A program made the translations under genes and the position numbers. The notes beneath the pieces were generated by a model. That model saw only the letters and a program-made list of their open reading frames with translations, was not told the DNA's origin and made no database searches. DNA of 29,435 nucleotides from Bacillota bacterium (GTDB lineage: Bacteria > Bacillota > Clostridia > Clostridiales > Clostridiaceae), in the NCBI GenBank assembly GCA_023424785.1, contig JAFADP010000006.1, positions 1 through 29,435 of the forward strand, given 5' to 3'. Positions within the stretch are counted from its first letter, which is position 1, and every line of letters starts with the position of its first letter. This document shows positions 14,692-23,161 of the stretch, in pieces.

Positions 14692-16107
14692 ATGCTTTTA
14701 ACTAAAGATTTAGAAAAGAACTTACAAGTACTAAAAAAAGTATTAAAAGTTGGAGAGACCTTTGATATTATAGAACGTATTATAGATGTACATAACACTA
14801 AATTTTACATGTACTATTTAGATGGATTTGTTAAAGATACAAACTTAGAGTATGTGCGTCGTGATATGTATAACTTAAAAGCTGATGATTTTAATACTAT
14901 ACATAGTGCTCAAGACTTAATCGAAAAAGCTTTAAGTTCTATTGAAACTAGCACAGAAAATGATTTAGACGAAATAGTTAGATCTGTATTATCAGGTCAA
15001 ACAGTATTACTTGGTCCAAATTTTGATGAGGCTGTAATTTTAGACTTCAGAACTTATCCTACTAGAAGTATAGATGAACCCCCAAAAGAAAAAGCTCTAA
15101 GAGGACCTCATGATGGTTTTGTTGAAACTATAGTATTTAATACTGCATTAATAAGAAGAAGAATTAAAGATCCATCTTTAGTATTTAAAATGCATACAAT
15201 AGGATCTATTTCTAAAACAGACCTTGCTATTGGTTATTTAGAAAATAAGGTGAAAAAAGAATCTTTAAAGAAAATAGAAAAATTAATTAGTGACCTAAAC
15301 ATTAAATCACTTACTTTAGGTGATCAAAGCTTTGTAGAAGTAGTAAACTCAAAATCAATAATTAATCCATTTCCTAAGGTAAGATACACAGAAAGACCTG
15401 ATGTTGCCTCAGCTCAACTTATAGAAGGAAATATTATTATAATAATTGATAATACACCATCTGTATTAATTTTTCCTTCTAATATTTTTGACTTTATACA
15501 ATCTGTTGATGATTATTATATGCCTGTATTAACTGGTAACTACTTAAAAATAGTAAGAAATATTGTTTTATTAGCAAATGTATTTCTTACTCCAGTTTAT
15601 ATTTTATTAAGTGATAATCCCAATTGGTTTGGAGGTGCATTGAACTTTTTATTTCCTCAAGATCCATATGTAATACCACTATTTATTCAATTTATAATAG
15701 CAGAATTAGCTGTAGATGGTCTAAAATTAGCATCACTTAATACTCCAGATCCTTTAGGATCTTCCTTATCTATAATAGGTGGATTAATACTTGGAGATTT
15801 TGCTGTAGATACTGGTTGGTTTACTCCTCATACTATTTTATACTCTGCTATTACTGCATTAACAACCTTTGTTCAGCCAAGTATAGAATTTAGTTATGCA
15901 TTAAAGTTCTTAAGAATGATTACACTTTTACTTACAGGATTATTTGGTACCTTTGGATTTATTGCGGGAATTATTATAGGACTAATAATTATTGCATCTA
16001 CTAAAAGTATTACTGGAGAGCCTTATCTTTACCCTTTAATACCATTTAATTGGAATGCATTAAAGCATGTACTATTTAGATGTAGAAAACAAGTGGATAA
16101 AAAATAA
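14692..16107 (+). CDS. GerA-family spore germination protein, SpoVAF-like
   Basis: A 471-residue inner-spore-membrane protein of the GerA family. The large hydrophilic N-terminal part (1-285) includes IDEPPKEKALRGPHDGFVE (127-145), GSISKTDLAIGYL (171-183) and RPDVASAQLIEGNIIIIIDN (235-254). The C-terminal part (about 286-440) has several membrane helices, including AELAVDGLKLASLNTPDPLG (338-357) and VQPSIEFSYALKF (394-406). Closest in pattern is SpoVAF, the GerA paralogue encoded in SpoVA operons, rather than a GerA receptor subunit. Here it is solitary: no spoVA, gerB or gerC genes flank it. A GAAGGG site lies 11 bases before the ATG, slightly long. A strong terminator follows. Its presence marks the organism as a spore former. 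Confidence 0.88.
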   Translation: MLLTKDLEKNLQVLKKVLKVGETFDIIERIIDVHNTKFYMYYLDGFVKDTNLEYVRRDMYNLKADDFNTIHSAQDLIEKALSSIETSTENDLDEIVRSVLSGQTVLLGPNFDEAVILDFRTYPTRSIDEPPKEKALRGPHDGFVETIVFNTALIRRRIKDPSLVFKMHTIGSISKTDLAIGYLENKVKKESLKKIEKLISDLNIKSLTLGDQSFVEVVNSKSIINPFPKVRYTERPDVASAQLIEGNIIIIIDNTPSVLIFPSNIFDFIQSVDDYYMPVLTGNYLKIVRNIVLLANVFLTPVYILLSDNPNWFGGALNFLFPQDPYVIPLFIQFIIAELAVDGLKLASLNTPDPLGSSLSIIGGLILGDFAVDTGWFTPHTILYSAITALTTFVQPSIEFSYALKFLRMITLLLTGLFGTFGFIAGIIIGLIIIASTKSITGEPYLYPLIPFNWNALKHVLFRCRKQVDKK

Positions 16108-16115
16108 CTTACAGA

Positions 16116-16150
16116 AGGATATTAAAATTATTTTAATATCCTTTTATTTT
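16116..16150 (+). terminator. terminator of the germination gene
   Basis: A perfect 12-bp stem, AGGATATTAAAA with TTTTAATATCCT (16116-16127, 16131-16142), loop TTA, followed by TTTATTTT. Confidence 0.92.
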
Positions 16151-16154
16151 AATC

Positions 16155-16183
16155 TTGACCATTTTTACCAATAATTATATAGT
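16155..16183 (+). promoter_or_regulatory. promoter of the DAHP synthase gene
   Basis: TTGACC (16155-16160), a 17-base spacer and TATAGT (16178-16183), immediately after the upstream terminator. The leader before the ATG at 16212 is short. Confidence 0.75.
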
Positions 16184-16211
16184 ATTAATAGAAATAAAAG
16201 GAGGGCTTAAT

Positions 16212-17240
16212 ATGAGTTTTATTAATGTAAGAAAACTACCATCTCCAGAGGAGATAATACAAATGACTCCTCTTGATGAACACTTAAAAAAAGTTAAGGC
16301 AGAAAGAGATAGGGAAATCAAGAAGATATTTTCTGGGGAAAGTGATAAATTTGTTGTAATTATAGGACCTTGTTCTGCAGATGATGAAGATTCTGTATGT
16401 GATTACATAAACAGATTAGCAAAGGTTAATGAAAAAGTTAAAGATAAACTTTTTATAGTTCCTAGAATTTATACAAATAAACCTAGAACTACAGGGGAAG
16501 GATATAAGGGAATGTTACATCAGCCAGACCCTGAAAAGTCTCCTAATATTGTTGAGGGACTACTTTCTATTAGAAAAATGTTTATCCGTTCAATAAAGGA
16601 AACTTACCTTACTCCAGCTGATGAAATGCTTTATCCTTGCAATCATATTTATTGTGATGACTTGTTAACATATGTTGCTGTTGGGGCAAGAAGTGTTGAA
16701 AATCAACAACATAGACTTACTGCTAGTGGAGTTGATGTACCAGTAGGTATGAAAAATCCAACAAGTGGTGACTTATCTGTAATGTTTAATTCAATACAAG
16801 CAGCACATGCTAAACATGACTTTATATATAAAGATTATGAGGTATCTACAAATGGAAACCCTTATGCTCATGCTATTATGAGAGGTTCTGTAAATAAACA
16901 TGGTAATAATATTCCAAACTATCACTATGAAGATTTATTAAGAGCTTTAGAGTTATATAAAAAGCATAACTTCCCAAATCCAGCTATTATTGTTGATGCA
17001 AATCACTCTAACTCTGGTAAGAAATTTGCTGAACAACCTCGTATAGTAAACGAAATACTTAATAGTAGAGATTATAACCCTGAGTTAAAGAAGTTAGTTA
17101 AGGGAGTTATGATTGAAAGCTATATAGAAGAAGGATGTCAAAAGGTTGAAGAGCATATTTATGGTAAATCAATTACTGACCCTTGCTTAGGATGGGATGC
17201 TACTGAAAGATTACTTTATAAAATAGCAGAACGTGTTTAA
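16212..17240 (+). CDS. aroF: DAHP synthase (3-deoxy-7-phosphoheptulonate synthase), AroFGH type
   Basis: Condenses phosphoenolpyruvate and erythrose 4-phosphate, the first step of the shikimate pathway. The 342 residues match class I-alpha (AroF/G/H) enzymes: IIGPCSADD (50-58), NKPRTTGEGYKG (89-100), the VGARSVENQQHRLTASG segment, the VPVGMKNPTSGD loop and IVDANHSNSGKK near the C-terminus. Start choice: the frame extends upstream to a TTG at 16155, but that codon is the promoter -35. The ATG at 16212 has an AGGAGGG ribosome site 6 bases upstream and is clearly correct. The gene stands alone with its own promoter and terminator hairpin; no other aro or trp genes are near. Which of AroF, AroG or AroH it corresponds to, and its feedback inhibitor, cannot be told from the sequence. 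Confidence 0.95.
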   Translation: MSFINVRKLPSPEEIIQMTPLDEHLKKVKAERDREIKKIFSGESDKFVVIIGPCSADDEDSVCDYINRLAKVNEKVKDKLFIVPRIYTNKPRTTGEGYKGMLHQPDPEKSPNIVEGLLSIRKMFIRSIKETYLTPADEMLYPCNHIYCDDLLTYVAVGARSVENQQHRLTASGVDVPVGMKNPTSGDLSVMFNSIQAAHAKHDFIYKDYEVSTNGNPYAHAIMRGSVNKHGNNIPNYHYEDLLRALELYKKHNFPNPAIIVDANHSNSGKKFAEQPRIVNEILNSRDYNPELKKLVKGVMIESYIEEGCQKVEEHIYGKSITDPCLGWDATERLLYKIAERV

Positions 17241-17245
17241 TATAC

Positions 17246-17276
17246 ATAAGCCACAGTATTAATTGCTGTGGCTTAT
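17246..17276. terminator. stem-loop between convergent genes
   Basis: A perfect 11-bp stem ATAAGCCACAG/CTGTGGCTTAT (17246-17256, 17266-17276) with a 9-base loop lies between the ends of the DAHP synthase (plus) and L,D-transpeptidase-like (minus) genes. Neither side has a good U-tract, but the position suggests bidirectional termination. Confidence 0.65.
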
Positions 17277-17278
17277 AA

Positions 17279-17782
17279 CTATACTATAATTACTTTTGAG
17301 TTAGCAGGTACATTATCCCATAACCATTTTGCATTTACTTTTGCAAGTCTTATGCAGCCATCTGATAGCTTCATTCCTAACCTTCCATCTCTTACACTTC
17401 CATCTAAATTGTAAATTATACTGTGAAATAAATAGTTTCCTTTAAATGATGTATAATACCAGCATTTATATCCTTTATTAACTCCAAAGTATAACCCTTT
17501 TACTCCAATTTTAAACTCACCTGTAGGTGTTGGTGTAGATGACTTTCCTATTGTACATAAATAACTCTTTTGTATAACCCATTTATTCTTTCCACCTTTA
17601 AATATGTTTACTCTAAAACTACCTAAGTCAACATAAATTAAGTAATTTGTTGCACTTGCATAATTAGCCTTATTTACTATTTTTGTAACCTTAGCATTAT
17701 ATGAGGCATCTCTATAATCATCCTCATTATATTCTACTTGTTTCATTGCTCTATTGCTAAATAGTTTTGATAAAATGCTCAT
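17279..17782 (-). CDS. L,D-transpeptidase (YkuD) domain protein without an export signal
   Basis: A 167-residue protein, nearly all YkuD catalytic domain. IYVDLGSFRVNIFKGGKNKW (about 49-68) is the first strand pair, then TPTPTGEFKIG (83-93), His120 in YLFHSI, and the active-site SDGCIRL (140-146) with Cys143 and Arg145. These enzymes crosslink or modify peptidoglycan outside the cell. The N-terminus, MSILSKLFSNRAMKQVEYNE, is short and polar, with no signal peptide, lipobox or membrane helix. AAGGAA before the ATG and the absence of upstream in-frame extension argue that the start is right. The protein could act in the spore mother cell, be exported unconventionally, or have another role. The domain is certain. 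Confidence 0.9.
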   Translation of the reverse strand: MSILSKLFSNRAMKQVEYNEDDYRDASYNAKVTKIVNKANYASATNYLIYVDLGSFRVNIFKGGKNKWVIQKSYLCTIGKSSTPTPTGEFKIGVKGLYFGVNKGYKCWYYTSFKGNYLFHSIIYNLDGSVRDGRLGMKLSDGCIRLAKVNAKWLWDNVPANSKVIIV

Positions 17783-17845
17783 TTTTATTTCCTTAATATT
17801 ATTACTAAAATAATATATGAAATAAGCATTAAAAAGATTATTAAA

Positions 17846-18346
17846 TTACTTATGTATGTCTGAAAGCTTTCTATAATGATCTGCTGATTCTTTTAATGAC
17901 TTAATTTCTTCTTCTGTTAATTCCCTTATAACCTTAGCAGGGCTTCCCATACATAATACTCCACTAGGTATTTCTTTATTTTTAGTAACTAAACTACCTG
18001 CACCTATTATGGTATTTTCTCCAATTTTAGCTCCATTTAATATTATACTTCCCATTCCAATTAATGAATTGTTATTAATAGTACATCCATGAATAACACA
18101 ATTATGTCCTACAGTTACATTATTTCCAATACTAATAGGAAAACCTTCATCATTATGAACTGTTGAATTTTCTTGAATATTAGTGTTATCACCTATAACT
18201 ATTTTCTCTAAGTCTCCTCTTACTACTGCACTATACCAAATAGATGAATTTTCTCCTATTGTCACTTCCCCCACTACCATAGCATTTTCTGCAATAAAAG
18301 CTGATTTATTAATATTTAGCTTTTTATTTCTTAATTCCTTAATCAT
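17846..18346 (-). CDS. gamma-class carbonic anhydrase family protein
   Basis: A left-handed beta-helix protein of 166 residues with hexapeptide repeats such as VVGEVTIGENSSIW and IGDNTNIQENSTVH. The zinc ligands of gamma carbonic anhydrases are conserved as His64 (STVHND), His81 and His86 (VGHNCVIHG), together with Arg43 and Asp45 (VVRGDL) and Gln58. It would hydrate CO2, or act as a related trimeric hexapeptide enzyme of the YrdA/PaaY group, many members of which have undefined activity. Start choice: an ATG five codons upstream (18361) lacks a ribosome site; the ATG at 18346 has GGGAG 8 bases before it. It lies downstream of nifJ but is separated from it by a terminator. Confidence 0.92.
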   Translation of the reverse strand: MIKELRNKKLNINKSAFIAENAMVVGEVTIGENSSIWYSAVVRGDLEKIVIGDNTNIQENSTVHNDEGFPISIGNNVTVGHNCVIHGCTINNNSLIGMGSIILNGAKIGENTIIGAGSLVTKNKEIPSGVLCMGSPAKVIRELTEEEIKSLKESADHYRKLSDIHK

Positions 18347-18370
18347 ATTATCAACTCCCATTTTTATTAT

Positions 18371-18411
18371 AACAAAAAATAAGACTAGAGATATTATGCT
18401 ACTCTCTAGCC
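18371..18411 (-). terminator. terminator of nifJ
   Basis: Minus-strand stem GGCTAGAGA/TCTCTAGTC (18403-18411, 18383-18391), 9 bp with one G-U, followed by TTATTTTTTGTT. It begins 10 bases after the nifJ stop. Confidence 0.85.
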
Positions 18412-18420
18412 CTATTTCAA

Positions 18421-21400
18421 TTACTCTTCGTAACTAGCTAATCTCTTATATGAATCTAATCTTGCTTTTGCATCTTCTGCAGTTTTATCAAATAATTCTT
18501 CTGATATTTCTGGGAATGCTTTTGCAAGTGAAGCATATCTTATTTCTCCCATTAAGAAATCTCTTATATCACTCTTTGGCTCTTTACTATCTAGTGTGAA
18601 TGGATTCTTAGTTCCTCTTAATGCTGGATTATATCTGTATAAATGCCAATATCCACACTCTACTGCTTTTCTCTCTTCTTCTTGAGAGTTACCCATACCT
18701 ATCTTTATTCCATGCTCTATACAAGGTGCATATGCAATAATTAATGATGGTCCATCATACTCTTCTGCTTCTTTAATAGCTTTTAAAGTTTGATTTTTAT
18801 CTGCTCCCATAGCAACTTGAGCTACATATACATATCCATAGCTAATAGCCATCATTCCTAAATCTTTCTTTCTAGTTCTCTTACCACTAGCTGCAAATTT
18901 AGCTATTGCTGCATTAGGAGTTGATTTAGATGATTGACCCCCTGTATTTGAATAAACTTCTGTATCAAATACTAATACATTAATATTTTCATTTAATGCT
19001 AAAACATGATCAAGGCCTCCATATCCGATATCATAAGCCCAACCATCTCCACCAAATATCCATTGAGATCTTTTAACTAAAAATTCTTTATCACTTAAAA
19101 TTATTTTAGCAATCTCACTATTATCTTCTTCTAATATTTTTATTACTTTATCAGCTCTTTCTCTCGAACCTTCACCAACATTCATATTATCTAGCCAATC
19201 TTTTAAAATTACCTTTGCTTCATCATCAATATCTTCATTTAAAGCCATTTCAATATTTCTTGCTATTCTTTCTCTTATTGTTTTAGATGCCATATGAATT
19301 CCAAAACCATATTCTGCATTATCTTCAAATAATGAATTTGCCCATGCAGGACCATGACCTTGTTGGTTTTTTGTGTATGCAGATGCTGGAGTACTAGCTG
19401 CCCATATTGATGAACATCCAGTTGCATTTGCAATAATCATTCTATCACCAAATAATTGAGTTACAAGTTTTGCATAAGCAGGCTCTCCACATCCTGCACA
19501 AGCTCCATTAAATTCAAGAAGAGGAATTTCAAATTGACTTCCCTTAACAGTATTTTTATTCATTGGATTTTTATTTTTAACTTTTTCAACGGTGTAATTC
19601 CATACTTCTATTTGGTCATGTTGACTATCTTGTGGCTTCATAACTAAAGCTTTTCCTGGTGCTGGACATGTTTCTACACAATTTCCACATCCAGTACAAT
19701 CAAGTGGAGCAACGCCTATGCTATAGTAAAGATTTTCTTCAGTTTTTAAACCTTTTGGAGCTAGTGATTTAAAGCTTTCTGGTGCATTTATTTTTTCCTC
19801 TTCATTTAGTAAAAATGGACGTATTGTTGAATGAGGGCAAACAAATGAACATTGATTACATTGTATACACTTTTCTGGTATCCACTCTGGTACATTTACT
19901 GCAATACCTCTCTTTTCATATGCTGTTGTACCATGCATAAATGTACCGTCTTGCATTCCTAACTTCATAAATGTTGATACAGGAATAGAATCTCCTTCTA
20001 GTCTATTCATTGGTTTTACCATTTCTTTTACAAATTCCGGATAATCTTCATTATGTTCAAATTTATCATCCTCTGAAGTTTTCCAACTTTCAGGAACATT
20101 AACCTTAACAATACCTTCAATTCCTTTATCAATAGCTTCATGGTTCATTCTAACAACATTCTCACCTTTTTTACCATAAGCAGTAACTACAGCTTCTTTT
20201 AAGTATTTAACAGCATCTTCAATTGGAATAATATTTGTAATTTTAAAGAATGCTGCTTGCATTATCATGTTAATTCTTCCCCCAAGCCCTATGTCTTGAG
20301 CTATTTCAATTGCATTTACAGTATAAAAATCTATATTATTTTCTGCAATATATCTCTTTAAGCTTGCAGGTAACTTTTCATTTAATTCTTCTTCATTCCA
20401 AATAGTATTTAGAACAAATTTACCGTTTTTCTTTAATCCTCTTATAACATGATATTTATAAACATATGATTGATTATGGCAAGCAATAAAGTCTGCTTTA
20501 TCAACTAAATAACGAGACTTTATTGGATCTTTACCAAATCTTAAATATGATACTGTTATACCACCGGACTTTTTAGAGTCGTAATCAAAATATCCTTGAG
20601 CATACATATCAGTATGATCTCCAATCATTTTAATTGCTGCTTTATTAGCTCCAACAGTACCATCTGATCCAAGTCCCCAAAACTTACATGCTGTAACTCC
20701 TTTTGGAGTAGCATCAAAGTTATCTACTGGATTTAATGATGTATTTGTAACATCATCAATAATTCCTATTGTAAATCTATCCTTAGGCTCATTAGCTCTT
20801 AAATTTTCAAATACTGCTGCTATATGAGCTGGAGTTGGGTCTTTAGAACCTAAACCAAATCTTCCTCCTATAATAAGTGGTGCATTTTCCTTACCATAGA
20901 AAGCTTTCACAACATCTAAATATAATGGCTCTCCTGCAGAACCTGGTTCCTTAGTTCTATCTAATACAGCTATTTTCTTAACAGTTTTAGGTACAACTTT
21001 TAATAATCTTTCTATTGAAAATGGTCTATATAATCTTACCTTTACAAGTCCAACCTTTTCTCCGTTAGAATTTAAATAATCTATAGTCTCTTCTATTACA
21101 TCATTAACTGATCCCATAGAAATTATAATTCTATCTGCATCTTCAGCTCCATAATAATCAAAGCAATGATATTCTCTTCCTGTTAGCTTTGTTATTTGCC
21201 CCATATACTCTTCAACAATTTCTGGAACATTTTCATAGTATTTATTAACAGTTTCTCTTATTTGAAAATAAACATCTGGATTTTGTGCAGTTCCTCTAGT
21301 TACTGGATCATTAGGATTTAATGCTCTATTCCTAAACTCCTCAATTGCTTCATAATCAACAAGATTAGCTAACTCTTCAATTTCTAACACTTCTATTTTT

Positions 21401-21939
21401 TGAATTTCATGAGATGTTCTGAATCCATCAAAAAAATTAATAAATGGTATTCTTGATTTTAGCGTACTTAAATGAGCTACTGCAGATAAATCCATTACTT
21501 CTTGAACTGACCCTTCACATAACATTGCAAATCCTACTTGTCTTGCTGACATAACATCTTGATGGTCACCAAATATACTTAATGCAGATGTTGCAATAGC
21601 TCTTGCTGCTACATGAATTACACATGGAAGTAATTCTCCTGCAATTTTATACATATTAGGTATCATTAATAATAATCCTTGAGATGCAGTATATGTAGTA
21701 GTAAGTGCTCCTCCCTGAAGAGAACCATGTAATGCTCCTGCTGCACCTGCTTCTGATTGCATTTCCACCACCTTAACTGGATATCCAAAAATATTCTTTT
21801 TTCCTTGGGCTACCCATTCATCTATATGTTCTGACATAGGTGACGATGGAGTTATTGGGTATATTGGGGCTACTTCTGTAAATGCATATGAAATATATGC
21901 TGCTGCCGTATTTCCATCCATAGTTTTCATTTTTCTCAT
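18421..21939 (-). CDS. nifJ: pyruvate:ferredoxin (flavodoxin) oxidoreductase
   Basis: The single-chain homodimeric PFOR that oxidises pyruvate to acetyl-CoA and CO2 and reduces ferredoxin, central to clostridial fermentation. The 1172-residue length is full. Domain order: pyruvate-binding PYR-like domain with YPITPSSPMSEH (27-38), the gamma/CoA-binding region, and a 2[4Fe-4S] ferredoxin-like domain with C691xxC694xxC697xxxC701 and C748xxC751xxC754xxxC758. The TPP-binding domain has the proximal-cluster cysteines C814 and C817 (GACAGCGE) and C842 (NATGCSS); the TPP/Mg segment with VYSNTGGQSSKST follows. A further Cys is in APCIEHGI. All cluster ligands are intact. GAGG lies 9 bases before the ATG. 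A small acidic gene ends 26 bases upstream and may share its transcript. Confidence 0.98.
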   Translation of the reverse strand: MRKMKTMDGNTAAAYISYAFTEVAPIYPITPSSPMSEHIDEWVAQGKKNIFGYPVKVVEMQSEAGAAGALHGSLQGGALTTTYTASQGLLLMIPNMYKIAGELLPCVIHVAARAIATSALSIFGDHQDVMSARQVGFAMLCEGSVQEVMDLSAVAHLSTLKSRIPFINFFDGFRTSHEIQKIEVLEIEELANLVDYEAIEEFRNRALNPNDPVTRGTAQNPDVYFQIRETVNKYYENVPEIVEEYMGQITKLTGREYHCFDYYGAEDADRIIISMGSVNDVIEETIDYLNSNGEKVGLVKVRLYRPFSIERLLKVVPKTVKKIAVLDRTKEPGSAGEPLYLDVVKAFYGKENAPLIIGGRFGLGSKDPTPAHIAAVFENLRANEPKDRFTIGIIDDVTNTSLNPVDNFDATPKGVTACKFWGLGSDGTVGANKAAIKMIGDHTDMYAQGYFDYDSKKSGGITVSYLRFGKDPIKSRYLVDKADFIACHNQSYVYKYHVIRGLKKNGKFVLNTIWNEEELNEKLPASLKRYIAENNIDFYTVNAIEIAQDIGLGGRINMIMQAAFFKITNIIPIEDAVKYLKEAVVTAYGKKGENVVRMNHEAIDKGIEGIVKVNVPESWKTSEDDKFEHNEDYPEFVKEMVKPMNRLEGDSIPVSTFMKLGMQDGTFMHGTTAYEKRGIAVNVPEWIPEKCIQCNQCSFVCPHSTIRPFLLNEEEKINAPESFKSLAPKGLKTEENLYYSIGVAPLDCTGCGNCVETCPAPGKALVMKPQDSQHDQIEVWNYTVEKVKNKNPMNKNTVKGSQFEIPLLEFNGACAGCGEPAYAKLVTQLFGDRMIIANATGCSSIWAASTPASAYTKNQQGHGPAWANSLFEDNAEYGFGIHMASKTIRERIARNIEMALNEDIDDEAKVILKDWLDNMNVGEGSRERADKVIKILEEDNSEIAKIILSDKEFLVKRSQWIFGGDGWAYDIGYGGLDHVLALNENINVLVFDTEVYSNTGGQSSKSTPNAAIAKFAASGKRTRKKDLGMMAISYGYVYVAQVAMGADKNQTLKAIKEAEEYDGPSLIIAYAPCIEHGIKIGMGNSQEEERKAVECGYWHLYRYNPALRGTKNPFTLDSKEPKSDIRDFLMGEIRYASLAKAFPEISEELFDKTAEDAKARLDSYKRLASYEE

Positions 21940-21965
21940 ATTACTCTACCTCATTTTTTTCTTTG

Positions 21966-22157
21966 CTAAATATCATCATCTTCTATCATATCTTGTGTGT
22001 AATCAAACTCCACATTAGATATATTATTTACAACAATATCATCAACAGCAGGATTAGGTATATTTTGAGTTACTCCACTTTCTGTTTGATCTTGACACTC
22101 TTTATTTTTAGGATGATAATCTGTTCTCATCTTTGGCAAGTATTCCCTTTTATTCAT
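21966..22157 (-). CDS. small acidic protein upstream of nifJ, hypothetical
   Basis: A 63-residue frame ending in a strongly acidic tail (FDYTQDMIEDDDI), with a basic polar start (MNKREYLPKMR) and no membrane segment or cysteine pair. I do not recognise it. For it being real: it fills the gap before nifJ on the same strand, with 26 bases between, and its composition is protein-like. Against: the ribosome site is weak (GAAGTG about 11 bases before the ATG), and a frame on the opposite strand covers the same bases. If real, it is the first gene of a nifJ transcript. Confidence 0.5.
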   Translation of the reverse strand: MNKREYLPKMRTDYHPKNKECQDQTESGVTQNIPNPAVDDIVVNNISNVEFDYTQDMIEDDDI

Positions 22158-22188
22158 ATTGTAATAATCACTTCTTTCATATAAAAAT

Positions 22189-22220
22189 AATCACATTTTA
22201 TTATTTGATAAAATGTGATT
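22189..22220 (-). terminator. 13-bp perfect hairpin, terminator of the VanY-type gene
   Basis: AATCACATTTTAT and ATAAAATGTGATT (22189-22201, 22208-22220) are perfect 13-bp arms with a 6-base loop, followed on the minus strand by ATTTTTATAT. It lies 69 bases past the VanY-type stop. Because TGTGA/TCACA half-sites lie in the arms and the small gene and nifJ follow, an operator role is a second possibility. Confidence 0.65.
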
Positions 22221-22289
22221 AATAATACATGAAATTTTGTACTTATTTATATATGTAATTTTAATAGCTTATAACAAAAATCTTTATGT

Positions 22290-23015
22290 CTATTTCCTAT
22301 CCCCTTGTAGATATTCTTCTAAAGTAAGATTATTTTTAGTTATATATTTTGCTACAGATTTACCTACATATCTAAAATGCCATGATTCATATTCTATTCC
22401 TGTTATATCTTCTTTTTCTTTTGGATACCTTAATATAAATCCATATTTATAACAATTCTTTCTAAGCCACTTATTTTCATCAGTATACTGCTGATTATCA
22501 TCTAAATTCTGATAATCTAGTGATACAATATCCAAAGCTAATCCTGTTGAATGCTCGCTTGTTCCAGGAGGTGCTAATGTCATTATAGCATCACTATATG
22601 CTTCATCATAATCCATTTCTTTCATAGTCATATTTACTTGTATAGCTTCATCTAAAAGTTCACTTTGATATTCTTCTGACCTATAACCTGATGAAACAAC
22701 AAAAATGAGTCCTTCATTAGTTCCATCAGTTAACATATCTCTTAAGTCATTATATATTTCACTTGCAACACACTGCTTTCCATTATTAAGCCATTTTACA
22801 TTTACCTCATAATCTTCAGGCAATGGATTATCTTTATTTACTAAAATTAAGAACTTATTATTTTTATCTACCCTATATGACTTATTATTTTTATCTATCC
22901 TATCCGATTTATTATTTTTACTGCATATATTAATATAAATCACAGTAAATATTCCTATAATCATAATTACTATAAAACTAACTAATAACACTCTTTTATA
23001 TTTCTTATTACACAT
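22290..23015 (-). CDS. VanY/DacB-type D-alanyl-D-alanine carboxypeptidase (M15B)
   Basis: A 241-residue membrane-anchored zinc peptidase that trims the terminal D-alanine of peptidoglycan stem peptides. An N-terminal signal anchor (about 9-29) is followed by a polar linker with a repeated nine-residue unit (35-54). The catalytic domain has SSGYRS (108-113), the zinc-ligand motif SEHSTGLALD (153-162, ligands His155 and Asp162), and ESWHFRYVG (210-218) with catalytic Glu210 and third ligand His213. All active-site residues are intact. No vanA/vanX-type genes or VanRS pair are adjacent, so ordinary wall or spore-cortex remodelling is more likely than glycopeptide resistance. The gene is monocistronic. 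Confidence 0.95.
   Translation of the reverse strand: MCNKKYKRVLLVSFIVIMIIGIFTVIYINICSKNNKSDRIDKNNKSYRVDKNNKFLILVNKDNPLPEDYEVNVKWLNNGKQCVASEIYNDLRDMLTDGTNEGLIFVVSSGYRSEEYQSELLDEAIQVNMTMKEMDYDEAYSDAIMTLAPPGTSEHSTGLALDIVSLDYQNLDDNQQYTDENKWLRKNCYKYGFILRYPKEKEDITGIEYESWHFRYVGKSVAKYITKNNLTLEEYLQGDRK
22854..22920. repeat. 27-bp tandem repeat inside the VanY-type gene
   Basis: Units at 22854-22880 and 22881-22907 are 27 bp and differ at only a few positions, with a third partial copy at 22908-22920. Each encodes nine residues (KNNKSDRID, KNNKSYRVD, then KNNKF) in the linker between membrane anchor and catalytic domain. The unit is a multiple of three, so copy-number change would alter linker length without breaking the frame. 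Confidence 0.85.
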
Positions 23016-23101
23016 AAAATATACCTCCCTTATTAAGTATGACCAAATTATAGTATTTTCTTATCATACTTCATAAAAAAGGTATCTAATCAAATAACAA
23101 C

Positions 23102-23146
23102 AAAACTAAAGCCTATATTAATTAACTTAATATAAGCTCTAGTTTT
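23102..23146 (-). terminator. terminator of the 83-residue protein gene
   Basis: AAAACTA...GC...TATATTAA pairs with TTAATATA...GC...TAGTTTT through a long interrupted stem (23102-23146). The minus strand continues T-rich. It starts 15 bases after the stop. Confidence 0.7.
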
Positions 23147-23161
23147 CATAAAAATACTTAA

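Noticed and set aside
16155..16211. N-terminal extension of DAHP synthase from a TTG
   Set aside because: The TTG is part of the -35 hexamer of the gene's own promoter, and the ATG at 16212 has a strong AGGAGGG site.
21963..22184. 73-codon plus-strand frame opposite the small acidic gene
   Set aside because: No ribosome site or neighbouring plus-strand gene, and a composition typical of antisense to an acidic reading frame.
22290..23015. Glycopeptide resistance gene vanY
   Set aside because: Family is right, but no vanHAX or vanRS genes are near and such carboxypeptidases are common wall enzymes.
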